NCBI GenBank assembly: GCA_033060915.1
Contig: CM065381.1
Span: 29,571,836 to 29,635,835 of the forward strand
Direction: 5' to 3'
DNA from: Euryodendron excelsum
Taxonomy: Eukaryota > Streptophyta > Magnoliopsida > Ericales > Pentaphylacaceae
Length of the DNA: 64,000 bases
Shown: positions 1 through 11,758 of the stretch, one piece after another
How positions within the stretch are numbered: the stretch's first letter is position 1
Layout: each line of letters begins with the position of its first letter
Made by a program: the position numbers and the translations under genes
The notes under the pieces: model-generated
Database searches by the model: none
Told to the model about the DNA's origin: nothing
Seen by the model: the letters and a program-made list of their open reading frames with translations, nothing else

Positions 1-1913
1 AAGACTTGAGGGGCTAGAAGGGAGTGTTTAATGATGTATAAGGCTATGTTGGTGAAGTGTATAGGCTTGAGGGAGGTGGAATCTAGCCTAAGCGTTGGAA
101 GGGTGAAATGTGTGTGGAGATTCGAGGTTCTGGAGTAGTTTCAGCAGAGCTTCGCATCAATTTCAGAGTTGGAATATGCAAAGGGGGGTTCTGGTATTTA
201 TAGGTAATTTGGAACAGGCCTGGCGCATGTGCTACATGCGTTGGCCAAAATTTGCCCTGGCGTATGTAACACATGCTCTAGTACTGTTCCATTGCCAGAA
301 TGACATGTGACACCCTTTGTACTAGTCAAATCTCGACGATTGATTGAAATTTGGCCGATCTGATCAAAATTTGGGCGTATGTAGCATACGCTCCGTTACC
401 GGGAATGTTTGTTTAAATTTTGTCTCGATAATTGAGCCAATTGGGAAGATTTCACAGGAAACGATTGCACCCGGGATGTTCTCCTGGGGTTTCTGGTGAA
501 CTTTCGTGTTTTCAAAAAGTTTGAAAGGTGCTTAGAGTCGTGAGATATCGTCTTGGGAAATGTGCGTAAAATGGCATCTTTGTGGAGCGTCTGTGATACG
601 CTCCATGGGGGTTCGAAAGTAGCTATTTTCGTGTCGTGTGATCTCGGTCTTCTAGAAGCGATCTCTTCGATCGAGCTGTACCGATGGAAAGTATTCGGGA
701 AATACTTTTGGGAATTCCCTGATTTATACATTTCTCAAGTCGTTTGACGGTGCGTAATAATTAGGGAATTGAGAAAAAAGTCAATATTGGTGGACTGTCT
801 GTGAGACGCTCCAGGGGTTGTCGAAAGTAGTAGTTTTCGAGCTATACGATAAAGAGTTTCCAGAAGCGATCTATCTAATTGAGCCGTATCGATGGAAAGA
901 ACTGTGAACGAGCGCATTTCTCAAGTCATTTGACCGTGCATTATAACCAGGAAATCGGGAGAAAAGGATATTTTGGCAGAGCGTTTGTGAGACGCTCCGG
1001 GAAACTTTTGTCAAGTCGTGAGTGTTTAGCGTCGTAAGTTCTTCCTTAGGTTAAATAGGGGTGCGTGACAAGACCCGCTATTCTATAACCTAGGACCGGT
1101 GTTGTTTTGGGGCAAGTTCGGGTCACCAGGGGTAAAATGGTCATTTTGGCTGGTTTAGGTTGAAAATGGTCAGAAATGAATCGGAATGTCATGTTAAGGC
1201 AAAATGGTTATTTTGACCAGAGTTAGCCGGAATGGGATCGGAATTGGACCATACAGCGCCTGTAGTGCGCCTAACAGTTTAGTAACATTGTGGAAGGGTA
1301 GACTTAACGTTTTGAGAGATTTTGAACTGTCCCAAAACGTGGCTGGAGGCCCAAGGGGCAAGTTTGGTCGTTTTTCACCGAGTCGGGCTAGCAGGCGCGG
1401 GTGTTTACCTAGGTGTTGGTTCCCGAGACCGCCCGGTCTCAGAAAACTACCTGTGTGGTGCTGGTCCCTAAGAATGCCTGGTCTTAGAGAGCTACCTGTA
1501 GGATGGTGTTAGTTTCTGAGAACGTCTGGTCTTAGAAAGCTACCTGTGAGGGTGGTGTTGGTCTTTGAGAAAGCCTGGTCTCGAAGAACTACCAAATGAC
1601 GAATATTCTATATTGGCGGACTAGCAAGCGCCAAAAGTGAACCATCTGGAATTTGATAAGGTGTTGGTCCCCGAGATCGCCCGATCTCAGGAAGGTACCT
1701 AGATGGCGTTGGTTTCCGAGACCGCCCAGTCTGGAAAGCTGCTTGGAATGATGGTGTTTATGGCTCCAATAGGCCCTTGTGGGCCCGAGAAGCGACTAAT
1801 TGGCTAGATTGCAGATTGAAGGGCTCGTCTTGAGCTTGTACGTCACGTGGTGTTTGAAAACTGAACTTGGCTAGGCCGAAGATTGCCGAGTGGGCAAAAA
1901 TGAGATGCTTACA
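1..1913 (-). mobile_element. Giant-LTR fragment (LTR I), Ty3/gypsy Tat/Ogre-like, antisense
   Basis: The right end (gccgagtgggcaaaaatgag then gcttaca) is the reverse complement of the 5' terminus shared by the other giant LTRs in the window (TGTAAGCACCCC...). A reverse-strand TATAAATA lies at 195-202, and scattered 'aaaatggtcatttt' and 'gagaccgcccggtctc'-type modules match the LTR body. No polypurine tract follows at 1914, so this looks like a solo LTR or an outer LTR end rather than the internal side of an element. The left part is outside the window. It is clearly more diverged than LTRs A-F. A reading frame at 1204-1512 is not convincing as a gene. Confidence 0.75.
195..202 (-). promoter_or_regulatory. 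TATA box of LTR I
   Basis: TATAAATA on the minus strand, at the position where every other giant LTR in this window has the same box, next to a short region of paired gcgcatg/catgcg sequence. Confidence 0.45.
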
Positions 1914-2282
1914 ATATATATGTAATTATTATTAATTATATATATTTTTAAAAATAAGAGAAGTTAAGACAGTGAGAGAGGTACTAAAATATGAGGTTTT
2001 AGTACTCATATTATGGATAAAGTGATTGGTCTGGTTAACAGAGGTTTTAGTAACTGCTTAATACTTCGTTTGGTCCATTTAACTCTAGTTTAAAACTTAA
2101 AAAGTTTTATTTTTTATTTTTTATTTTCAGATTTGCAGCCTTGTAGGTTAAAACTTAAAAGGGTTCGTAACTTAGTTGGTTAGGTAACTCATATTAAAAA
2201 CTTATCTAAAGGGTTTTATGATCTATTATAGATCATCATCATCATCAGATTTATAAGGTGTATCACAAAGACACAAACTTAA

Positions 2283-2286
<4 letters not shown>
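1914..2286. other. AT-rich intergenic DNA, nothing recognised
   Basis: Low-complexity AT-rich sequence with short direct repeats around 'aaaacttaaaa'. No gene, TIR or LTR end seen. Confidence 0.5.

Positions 2287-2337
<51 letters not shown>
2287..2337. repeat. (GA)n microsatellite
   Basis: About 25 uninterrupted GA units. Confidence 0.98.
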
Positions 2338-2340
<3 letters not shown>

Positions 2341-2419
2341 TTCATCAATTCACGAAGGCAGTTATTGATGAGCTCTTTGACGTGGATTGTGGAGTCGGCG
2401 TGGATTGTGGAGGGACTGG

Positions 2420-2530
2420 GCCTTAGAGGCTGTTCTCGAAGTCGACGAGCTCTTTGACGACAGATAGTGGATCACTTTTCCAGCGGCGATTAGGTTCACC
2501 ACAGACTCATCGAGCCGATGGATCGTGGTC
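2420..2530 (-). pseudogene. MLH1-like N-terminal exon fragment (broken)
   Basis: On the minus strand a frame reads RLDESVVNLIAAGKVI, which closely matches the first conserved ATPase motif of MutL homologues of the MLH1 type (R-L-[DE]-E-[ST]-V-V-N-x-I-A-A-G-E-V-I). About 10 codons further on, in another frame, VVKELV is followed by ENSL, which matches the next conserved helix of the same motif. The two pieces are out of frame with each other and a stop follows ENSL, so this is a decayed fragment of about 110 bp. No further MLH1 sequence was seen nearby. It could be a retained scrap of a duplicated gene or an exon captured by a transposon. MLH1 is the mismatch-repair ATPase; this piece cannot function. 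Confidence 0.6.
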
Positions 2531-2641
2531 CGTGGATCATGGGATGCTTTTGCCACTCTTGTACTGGCCCATATCTGAATTGAAGCCTTGAAGAAGACCA
2601 TATCTGAAGCTTGAAGACCAGATTTGAGTGAACTGGGTGAA

Positions 2642-2960
2642 GAACTTAACAGATGGTGTGGCCCTCAAAATTTTTGTTCTTTGATTTTTCTCTCAAGTCT
2701 CAATTAGTCAATTTCAAGAGTCAAGTTCTCAACCTCATAAGTGCTCTAGTGTTGTGCACCTATGCTCCCCTACTCTGTACTCTTTGTGAGTTTTGTTTTC
2801 TTTTGAATCTTTTCCTTTTTTTGATTTTGAATTTTTTGAATCTTTGACCTCTTTTGAGAAAGCTTTTATTTTTGTATCTCTGTATATTTTTTTTTGGAGA
2901 GAATACTGCATAATTTTTTGTCAAATTCTATAATAGAAAATTGAAATCAAAATGTTTTTG
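2642..2960. other. T-rich intergenic DNA, nothing recognised
   Basis: Pyrimidine-rich plus strand with short open frames but no domain or splice pattern that could be supported. Confidence 0.5.
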
Positions 2961-2966
2961 AATGTC

Positions 2967-3080
2967 GTTACGATTTTTGTAACGATGTAATGTCTGTTAC
3001 AACCCCGTTACTGAATGTAACGAACGTTACAGGTGTGATTCCATTTTCTCTTCTACAAACAGGGTGTAACGGGAACGACA
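2967..3080. repeat. Cluster of GTTAC/GTAAC motifs in both orientations
   Basis: At least eight copies of GTTAC or GTAAC occur in about 110 bp, several as gtaacg or cgttac, giving a partly palindromic block bounded by gaatgtcgttacg and aacgacacttgac. It resembles the end structure of a small DNA transposon or a MITE core, but no clean TIR and target duplication could be set. Confidence 0.35.
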
Positions 3081-3776
3081 CTTGACATTATAATTTCATA
3101 ACAGTCGTAACATCATGATTTTTGGTTCTATGCTTGCTTCAATTTTGAAATAATTGTAATTGGGTTGCAAATGAGAGAACCTGAGGTTTGATATATATGT
3201 ACATGTGAGAGAGAGAAGAGGAGGTGGAGCTGGGGTGAGTGCCCCTGAATGGTGATTGGGTATAAAGAAGATGAGCTGGGTAAATAGCAAGTGCTCGGAT
3301 GTGAGGATAAATAAAGAAGGCGGGGTGTTTGTTTTCATGGTTTCAATTTTGAGTTCTTTGAGCTTAGTATTTATTGTTTAATAAGCGTATCATTGGCATT
3401 TTACAAAATGTTAAGAGATGATATCAACATTTATCATCACCGAGGGAAATGTGTAATCGGCAACTAAACTAAGAGAGAAGTTAGTGTTATTTTTCAAATC
3501 ACAAGAAAAATATATGTAATTGTCAGATATGTCACTGTAATTTACGATTATTAATTAGGTACACACTCATCAACAAATTATCATTATCGTGAGAAACTGA
3601 TGATTATCTATATTTTGTAAACTAACGATACGTCCAAAACTCAAAGAATAATAAAAAAGAAAGATCTCAGCATCTAGGCCCCAGTGACATCCAAATACCA
3701 CTCTCTCCCATCCCGATTTCCTGTTTCCGGTTTTACAGAACCGCGTTCTATCTCGCCCAATACTGCCCTCCCTCTC

Positions 3777-3784
3777 TATATATA
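3777..3784 (+). promoter_or_regulatory. TATA box of the wound-induced peptide gene
   Basis: TATATATA inside 'ctctctatatataccc', about 118 bp before the ATG at 3902, with a plant-like A-rich 5' leader between. Confidence 0.65.
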
Positions 3785-3901
3785 CCCTCACCTTCTACCA
3801 TTTCCGAATCATAACAGACTCTAGAGTCTCAGAACTCAAAAAGCAAACAACAAAGCATTACTTCTCTTGTATTTAGTCCATAGATTCAGAGGGAAAAGAG
3901 T

Positions 3902-4192
3902 ATGAGTTATCTGAATCGGGTTTGGATTGCGGCGACCGTGGCCGTCGTACATGGCCACTCCGATCAGGGGCACAAATTGAAGTCAGCCCTCAAATCTCTT
4001 CAGCAAGGCAAAAAACGGTTCTCCTCCTCTGTGGGATCTGGCGGCGACCCGGTGGATCTCCGGCCTTTTTCCAGCATGCTGGGGTCCGATCTGGGGGGAT
4101 TCCTGGGGAATAGTAACGGCGAGGAGAGAAGGACACAGGCCGACGAGTCCCTCAGGCAAGTCATGTACTTGAACTGTTGGGGCCCGAGCTGA
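3902..4192 (+). CDS. Wound-induced/wound-responsive small protein (DUF3774 family)
   Basis: A 96-residue intronless frame. The N-terminus MSYLNRVWIAATVAVVHGHS, the basic GHKLKSALKSL segment, a Ser/Gly-rich middle and the C-terminus SLRQVMYLNCWGPS are hallmarks of the plant wound-induced WIP/DUF3774 family, whose members are typically 80-110 residues long. Known from the family: small proteins whose transcripts rise on wounding; biochemical role unsettled. Seen here: complete from start to stop, a TATA box 118 bp upstream, and no frameshift. The hydrophobic N-terminal stretch (residues 7-16) is too short for a confident signal peptide. It is flanked by intergenic DNA and not linked to the transposons. 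The start is chosen because MSYLNRVW is the family N-terminus. Confidence 0.9.
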   Translation: MSYLNRVWIAATVAVVHGHSDQGHKLKSALKSLQQGKKRFSSSVGSGGDPVDLRPFSSMLGSDLGGFLGNSNGEERRTQADESLRQVMYLNCWGPS

Positions 4193-6005
4193 GGCTTGGT
4201 CTTGAGATCGCCGGAGATCGTAAGATTCGGCATAACGATCGGGAAATATTTTAAGTTCGAAGGGTGACTGGCGAGAAGTCGCCGCCGTCAGACGTAGACC
4301 CGGGACTGAGTTGACTCAGGCGATGGCGTTTGGTAGTGAGTTGGAGAGAGAAACCCGGTCTGGTTAAAATGAAATTATTGGAAGGATGTTTCAAATATAA
4401 ATTACTTGTACATTGAGATGTAAACTTATAAAAGCTCGAAAATAATTTCTCTTAATATTTAAATTGTTCAATTGGTTCATCTTTCATGGTTGTAGTTAGA
4501 GAGGGACTGGACCAAAAACACTAGAGCACCGGCCATATATACATATGAAACCATGTTGATTAGAAACCTTAGTTCACTAAATTATGGGTTAATACCATTT
4601 GTTGTATTACATTATTCATAAGGAGGGAGCTTTCAAAGTGTTTCCTAACTCTCAAAATAAAATTAATTGCCATTATCACCCATCCGGTACGCGACTTTAC
4701 AAATTCATCGTCAATCGCTGTCATCTTTCGCCGTTGCCGCGACTTTTCAGATTCTTCGTGAAACGCTTCACACGATTCTGTCATCTGTGTGATCATTACT
4801 CATCAACCTCTAAAAACCAAGACCCGTGAGTGGTTGGCTTTAATCTCAAAGCCACTGTGATCTATGTTTGCAAACTCAAGGGTTGTTCAAAGTTCTAACA
4901 TTCAATATATTTCAGAAAAGGTTTTCTTCCCACAAATCGTTGTGGAGCTCTCTTTTAGCAAACTTTGGGTTTCATTAAAATCTAGCATTCAATATACTTC
5001 AGATTAGATTTTCAATTCTATGACCCCGTCTTTGGGGATAAGATTTTCATTTTTGTTTTGTTCTGATTAGATAGCCCAGTGTTTTTTTTATTATTTATTT
5101 TGATCACACATTTGGTCATCCCAACTCGATGAGTACGTACATCCACAAGGTATGTACTTTCTTCTTCTTCTCTGCTCCCTTTCTTCACTTCGTTTCATGG
5201 TTCTGGGAGTAACATACTTTTGGTTCTCTGGTGGCTGCTCAGGGGAAAAAACAAAAAACGTGTTGAAAGTTGAGTGTGGAACGGAAGAGAATCGAATTAT
5301 AAAGTTATTTATTTTTATTAAGATTGTTTTAGGATCTGTTTCAGAGGAAAAACTCTAATGTGCACCATCTTTTAAATGGGGTTGCTTTATTAACTAGCTA
5401 TCAACTGTTCAGTTTTAGAAAAAGTATCGATATTTTTGGTTGTTGTCTATAGCATTTTTTACAAGTACAGAAGGTCTACATTTTCTTACTGGGAATGGGT
5501 GGGTCACTGGGAATTGCTTAGGAACTAGACTATAGAGATTTTACATTCTCTAGGCTGAACTAATGCACATGGTCTGTGGGTAATTTGTGAATCAAAAGGA
5601 TATTCATGCTACTATTTTTTGAAACTAAAGCCAGTGATGATATTCCTTTTAGGATGACTATCAAGGAATAGAATCTGTGAAATCGATTGAGTCACTTTTA
5701 CTCACCGAATTTTGGGGCCACTTGGATGTCTTTTATTAGAAACTATTATGTTTCTTAGATATTCGATAAAATGCCTTCTCATTTTAAATTTTAATGGGGT
5801 TGGAAAGAAATATTTCCAAGCTTTTTTTAGTTTTGTTCCTTCTTTCCATCCTCTAGAAAATTTTCCTAATAGGTTACTTGGTAAAAAACCAAACAAACTA
5901 GATTCATGTTTCTAGTTTGGTTATATATATGTGGATGAATTGCTCTTTACTATGTCATCTCTGTTCATCCTTTTGTAGTGTCATCGAATTTCTTGTAATC
6001 TAACT
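4193..6005. other. Intergenic DNA downstream of the wound-induced gene; no gene supported
   Basis: AT-rich. Two stretches look exon-like by composition: 4690-4830, richer in C and G and ending in a GTGAGT-type donor after 'aagacccg', and 5130-5150, ending AAG|GTATGT. No acceptor-donor chain or recognisable protein joins them. They could be untranslated exons of a non-coding transcript or chance matches. Confidence 0.3.
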
Positions 6006-6440
6006 GGTTATGATGGTTTCCCGACTAGACCAGAATCCGTGTTATTAGCCGACCGGCACTTGCTGGACGATGCCTTGCCCAAGTCATCGGATCGTCTCCC
6101 GACCAGGTCTCCCCAACTGTTCATTCTGACCTCTCGAGCCGAATGGATGCTCGTAACGGCGCACTGGTCAGGTTGGCGCTTGACCGTGTCAATAGGGCTC
6201 ACTTCTGACATCGCCCGCTCTGGCATGTATCAGGGGCGTGGGCGTGGTATGGCGTGTACTTGTAACTATCCCCCATTCCTCTGATACCGTTTTGACACGC
6301 GCCACCTTGGAGTGTAGGAATGACCCACTCGAGTGTTTTGACACCACTCTGACCCTCCAACCAGTGGAGAGACCATCTACTACCCCCATGCAGGCATACA
6401 AGGGGAAAAGTTTAGCCCCTTCTAAGGTATGAAAAACACA
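6006..6440. other. Unidentified GC-rich block
   Basis: About 430 bp with clearly higher GC than its surroundings, open for 80-100 codons on both strands without any recognised motif. This is more likely an old repeat insertion, such as part of an LTR, than a gene. Its edges are not marked by visible target duplications. Confidence 0.35.
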
Positions 6441-6686
6441 CAACCCTAAAAGAGAAACCGTAAGACATCTTTTCCTCTCCAACACTTTGATTCGTTGAAT
6501 TTAACTTGAATATCGAAGGGCCTTTGACTCCCATCATACCGGTGGGTTTAGTACAAGAGATCATCAGCTAGTTGGAGAGAAGTTCAATCCCGAACCTGAA
6601 GGCAAGCCACCACGAGATAGCTGCATCATCACTAACTTTGCTTTTTTGGGGCTTTGGTGAGTTTGTGTTTATGCTGATTATACTCT

Positions 6687-6770
6687 TTTCTATAATATTT
6701 GTTCTACATTATGATTGAACTGATATTTTCTTCAATTGATTATAATTCTTTCTATAATATTTGTTCTACA
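6687..6770. repeat. Two direct copies of a 22 bp AT-rich unit
   Basis: The same 22 bases (beginning tttctataatattt and ending ctaca) occur at 6687-6708 and 6749-6770, separated by 40 bp. A local duplication. Confidence 0.8.
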
Positions 6771-9700
6771 ACTCACCGACCGGCCATTACAGAAAATGCA
6801 TTCTCTCAGAACATATATTATAATTTTACAATATTTCATTTCTTGTTTAAATTTCTCATTGAACATCTTTATTGATGTTTAAGTTTTGTGGTATCATGGA
6901 TAGCTCTCTATCCTTCTAACTCTGATATTGTTGGGAGTACCACAGGGATGTAAGATTAATTTGATGATATGTACAAAGGAATATAAATTTCAACGTCGTT
7001 AAGGTTAAGTACGCGACACTATTTACTACTGAGGAACCTGTTTTTCGTCTTGGTGCTCATAGTTACCTACTTACAGTCACATAACCTTTTAATTACCAGT
7101 TCCCCCACCTTCAATGGTAAAAAATGGCTTCCCAACTGATATATGGACCACTATCTTTCAGTTGTGGCTCTTAACATAAAACATGATTTCATCAATCGAA
7201 ATTGAATACTGATGTCATAATTATATTATATATATTTAAATTACAATTAATAATAAAAATAAGCATTCAAATTATTAAAAGAATTATATAAGCACTCAAA
7301 ATACAATAACAGTAACAATGATCAAGACAACCAATAGTAATAAAATGCACAAATAATAAATTTAATATCATAAAACATATAACATTCTTTATACCCAAAG
7401 TGTAACTGGCTAGTCGAAAGGAATCAAAGTGTAACTAAACTACCAAAGAATCAAAGAGAAGAGAGAGAGAGAAGAGAGAGAATACCTGGAGATTGAGACT
7501 GAAGGCTCCAGTAGCCGCATGACATGTTGAAGGGAGGAGGAGTGGAATCGTGAAAGTGTAAACCCTAAAATTTTCCCCTTTTTATATAAATGTTGGACCG
7601 TTTGGTTTTATAAGCGATTTAGGGGAATAGTTCCCAGTTCAACCGTAATTTTTAATGGGTTTAATTAGTTTTTGACTTAAACGAGTTTAGAAAGTTAACC
7701 GGACCGATTCTTAAACCCGTTAACGGTTGAACCAGCTGGTCCACTCTCCAGTTTTCAAAACATTGCCACAGATACAAGTGGCTTCATATTGATTGTATCA
7801 TTCAAATTTTCTGTATTAGTGGTGATTTGGGGCCTTTTGGGGTATAGCTGGAGTGGAGGTTCAAGGTCAAGTACTCTCATTATGCTTTGAAGGAGGATTG
7901 TGCAAACTCTGAAAAAACTTCGCTTAATGTACAACTTTGTGTGTTTATAAAAACTTGATTGATCCGATCATTGTACATTACAATTTTATTTTGCCGGCTT
8001 ACATGCATACGTATAAATTATATATTATATAGTTAATTACCATGTCTAAAATCATATTATTTTTTTTTCAGACTATGCGCAGCGACTAGGTCGATAGTGG
8101 TTCTGATCGGCAAACGGTTGTGCCAAGAAATTATACTTTATGTTTTGTATATTATTCGTATAAATGTTTTGTTATATTTTTAGTATTGAGTATTACTAAT
8201 TGTAAATAAGTTGATTCGAATGATTGAATATAATGCACGAATTTGTGAAATTTTTTTATTACATGAAGATATTTTTAACCAAAACAAGGAATTAAATAAA
8301 TTTCAACAATAATAAATATATACACTTTTTCAAACAAAAAATGATTATTTGTCAGAATAAAAAAACTGTCGCTAAATATACTTTTACAAAATGAAATGAT
8401 ACTTGCCACAGCAAAATAACCGTTGCTAAACTACCTCAGTGACGGTGAATATCCTGTTGCTAAAATCTTGTTTGCTATCTCTAAAAGTATTAACAACCCC
8501 CTATTTTTCTTTGTAGTTCTACATAAGTTATAATCTAACCAAGTCAAAGAACCAATTCTATTAACCGCTTGAATTTTAATGTGAAATTTTAAGAATTTAA
8601 TGATATTGCACGTATCTTAATTTCTCGAAACTTGAAATTTGGGGACTTTGTTGGTGATTGTATGGGCTCGCTAACATGACATTGAGTGTTGAAATTGAAA
8701 GATAAATTTGTCTCTGGGATTACAATAAATAAGTGTCTTGAATTACAACAAGAAATTTTTCATTCACTCTCAGGTGCAATGGATAATTAAGAACTGTCAA
8801 AAAAATTGAAGTAAATAAGCAAAAACTTGATTTTCCTGTGAGTAGTTAATAATGTTACAACCAGATAATGCTTCAAAATAATTCCATGGAAAGACACTTA
8901 ATCCAATTAAAATTGAGTAAAGCTATGCATTATCCCATTTCTTAATCTCTTTTCACTCTAGATACAAGTTTACAGAATCTGAGAGTGCACCAACGCAAAT
9001 AGAATTAACCTATCAATTCAATATGCGGGAATACTTTTTATTTTATTTTAAAGAAATCTTAAATTATAGTAAAAGCAAATAAAGCCAAACAAAAAATGCA
9101 TACGCCAAATAAATTCTTTTACTATACAAATCAATCTGGAATCCTACATGATTATAACGTATATGTATTTCTTTCCTCGTAACCACTAGCCAATATAGTT
9201 CCTTTACAAAATACGTAAGTATTGTTCAACGAAATAGGATCTCAAAAGTTAGTCCATCCAGAGCATAAGCGTTCACAACAGAGCGATTTATAGGACCATT
9301 ACCTTCAACCTTCATAGCATCCTTCATCATCCATGTTATCATGCGTATCATCATCGAATCAGGGAAGGTACAGAACGGTGTGTTTTTGTCAACCTTGTTG
9401 TTACTAAAACGTAATAAGTCTGTCTTCGGTTCTATCTCAGCATTGGACAACCTTGCCTCACATTCCATTGGTTTATTAATAAACTCTGTTAAATGATAAC
9501 ATTATGGACCCACTCAAATGGATGTGTGGGTCCCACATTTAATATGGGTTAAAATGATAAAATCATCACAATTTTCCGACATAAACAAGTTGGTAATATA
9601 GAACAAAAATATGTTGAAAAGTAATTAGTAAATTTACTTTCACATTTGGTTTTACAAAATTAGAACAAGTATGTAAAAATTTAGTTTGTTACAATTTCTC

Positions 9701-10930
9701 ATAAAAAATTGAATGTTGTGACTAATGGTGTTATGGCCACAAATTCTTTGAAATTAAACAAATTATAAAGACATACTTAAGTTTCAAATTTAAGAATAAT
9801 AAAATTTTTAATTCTAAATATAACAAACAAACTTTTATTGAGTTAAAACTCAAATAAATTCTAAAGACACTCAAATTTCAAATCTAAATATTGTAAATTA
9901 TTTAAACTCCAAATTCAAATTAATGTAGGATTCAACATGTGAGACAATACTTAGTAAAATTAATACTGCACAACTGGCAATTCGAAAAATATATTCGAAT
10001 ACCTAACTATTTTGATGGTTAAGACCACAAAACAGTCATTGCATTAATGGGCATTCATAGGATGTTGTCACGCAAAAAGGTGAAGATAGGCAATTCATAT
10101 ATATTTTGTTTTCATTACCACTCAAGTTAAAATCCTTTATATAACTCATGCAACACCTATGTTATCATTACATCTTGAGAATACCATCCAAATACATGCA
10201 TTTTGCATTGATACCTTTTTTTTTTTTTTTTTTTTTTCTTTTGCTGGTTCCAAATTTACATTTTTTTTTTTTAAATTTTTGCTAAAAGCAAGATGCCAAC
10301 GTATTCTCGATTATCATTAATTAAAATCTTAGATAGTCCCTGAATCACTATGGTTGATTCTTGGTTAGGATCACAAGTAATTCGAAAATGAATGAAGTCT
10401 CTTTCAAAGAAAGTGTTAGGTCATTTAATTTTGACTAATTCAGTGAAAAAAGAAAAAATTGATTATAATTTGTTTCTAGAGTGGTAATTGGTGTTTTGAG
10501 TGATTCTTGAGTATTGTAAAACACAAGGATATAAGAGCTGAAATGTTTATCATTCACGCATTCTCTAAGTAGTGCTTGGGTGTACTTAGCAGGAGAATTG
10601 AAGCATCTTAGAGGAATTCGCTTCCTGCCGGTTGCCCTCACTTGATATCCCTTGACAATTCAGAAAGGTGCTGTTGTCTTAGAGTTTCAATTTCGGTTGC
10701 TCCAACTAAATTGATTTCGCTTGATCTTGCTTCTTGTCACCCCAGCGAAGCGCGACGGACTATAATTTGGCATTGGGTGACATTCCGATGTTTTGTCTAC
10801 TAGTATATAAATGGATTTCTGCGTAATTTACAATGAAGCCGGCCACCACTTTTTGGGGTCCGATCCCCGTGAAACTCGGATAACACCATTTTTCTGTCTC
10901 ATTCTTCAGCCCCTTTAGCTGGCCTTCTCT
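6771..10930. other. AT-rich intergenic DNA with weak signals only
   Basis: About 4.2 kb without a supported gene. Three weak signals were seen. 7440-7592 on the minus strand has TATATAAA, an 'aaaccctaaaatt' leader and a short ATG frame ending at a possible donor. 8340-8470 contains gtcgctaaa/gttgctaaa and gtgacggt units like the subterminal repeats of CACTA transposons. 9226-9468 on the minus strand is an 80-codon open frame with no recognised motif. A poly-T run lies at 10218-10237. Confidence 0.35.
8340..8470. repeat. Possible CACTA-type subterminal repeat remnant
   Basis: Repeated 'gtcgctaaa', 'gttgctaaa', 'gtgacggt' units within 130 bp resemble the tandem subterminal motifs of plant CACTA elements. 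No CACTA terminus or 3 bp duplication was found. Confidence 0.25.
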
Positions 10931-10931
10931 C

Positions 10932-10939
10932 TATAAATA
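10932..10939 (+). promoter_or_regulatory. TATA box of the LysM gene
   Basis: TATAAATA in 'ctctctataaatatga', 83 bp upstream of the ATG at 11015. Confidence 0.75.
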
Positions 10940-11014
10940 TGATCGGTTTAACAAAGCCATAACACCGAAGAAAGAGAGTCACCGAGTAGTGAAAAACAAA
11001 AATACGTAACTAAC

Positions 11015-11434
11015 ATGGCCAAGGCAAACAAGAGTGCAGAAATGTTGTTTAACATGATTCTTGTACTCTCTATTCTTCTCATAATCTCTCTGGCTGAGAG
11101 CAGAATTTCTGGAAGTAAGTCTTGACAGTGAATGTGCATATGCAGATTTATGTGTTTGTATGATTTTCTCAATTTATGAATTAATTTTAAAGTGCTTATT
11201 ATTTGAATTTCTTCTAACATATTTGTTCGTTACTATGATGAAACAGTTGGTTTCGGAAAACAAGCAACTCCAGTTTGTGACAATATCTACGGGGCACAAA
11301 GTGGTGACACATGCTTCAGTGTTACCCAAAATTTCAACCTGACCACCGAATTCTTCAGTGCGATAAACCCTAATCTTCTCTGCGATAAGATTTTCGCTGG
11401 TCAATGGCTTTGCATTGATGGATCAGCGAACTAA
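11015..11434 (+). CDS. Small secreted LysM-domain protein (two exons)
   Basis: Exon 1 is 11015-11114, the intron 11115-11246 (GTAAGT donor, AAACAG acceptor) and exon 2 11247-11434, giving 95 residues. Residues 10-27 are a hydrophobic signal peptide (MLFNMILVLSILLIISLAES). Exon 2 encodes a single LysM domain: Cys-Asp-Asn-Ile-Tyr, GDTCFSV, a Phe/Leu-rich helix, NPNLLCD, then IFAGQWLCIDG. The Cys pattern and the NPNL...GQWLC core are those of short plant LysM proteins. Known from the family: LysM domains bind N-acetylglucosamine polymers such as chitin or peptidoglycan; the role of these single-LysM plant proteins is little known. Predicted to be apoplastic. A TATA box lies 83 bp upstream and AATAAA at 11477-11482 is a possible polyadenylation signal. 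The intron splits a codon after its first base and the joined frame is open to a TAA, which supports the model. Confidence 0.9.
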
Positions 11435-11476
11435 GTCGTTGAAGAATTCACATTCAAGGAATTTCGAAAATGACTG

Positions 11477-11482
11477 AATAAA
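11477..11482 (+). terminator. Possible polyadenylation signal of the LysM gene
   Basis: AATAAA 43 bp after the stop codon. A poly-T run follows at about 11537. Confidence 0.45.
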
Positions 11483-11758
11483 GAGAAATGGAGTCGATTC
11501 TGTCAAGTGCATTTGTTCGTTTCTTATTGTTACTGTTTTTTTTTTTTTTTTGGAAAAAAAAAATTCATTTATCACCAGCCAGTTGTTCGTTTCAGTCTTG
11601 TTTCCTTGTGCTTGAATAAATGGAAAATAAAGTTTCTCTCGCAAGGAACTACATGCACATGATTTTATCAAAAGCAGCATGGTTTTAGGGGTGCAAATTA
11701 ATGCATGGTAAAGTGTATGAAAGCAGCACCAAATATTCGAGTTGTCATACAACTTAAG

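Noticed and set aside
7440..7592. Minus-strand first exon with TATA box and donor-like end
   Set aside because: No second exon or protein similarity found; listed only as a weak signal.
9226..9468. Minus-strand 80-codon frame starting MECEARLSNAEIE
   Set aside because: Reasonable composition but no recognised motif, promoter or splice site; left as unsupported.
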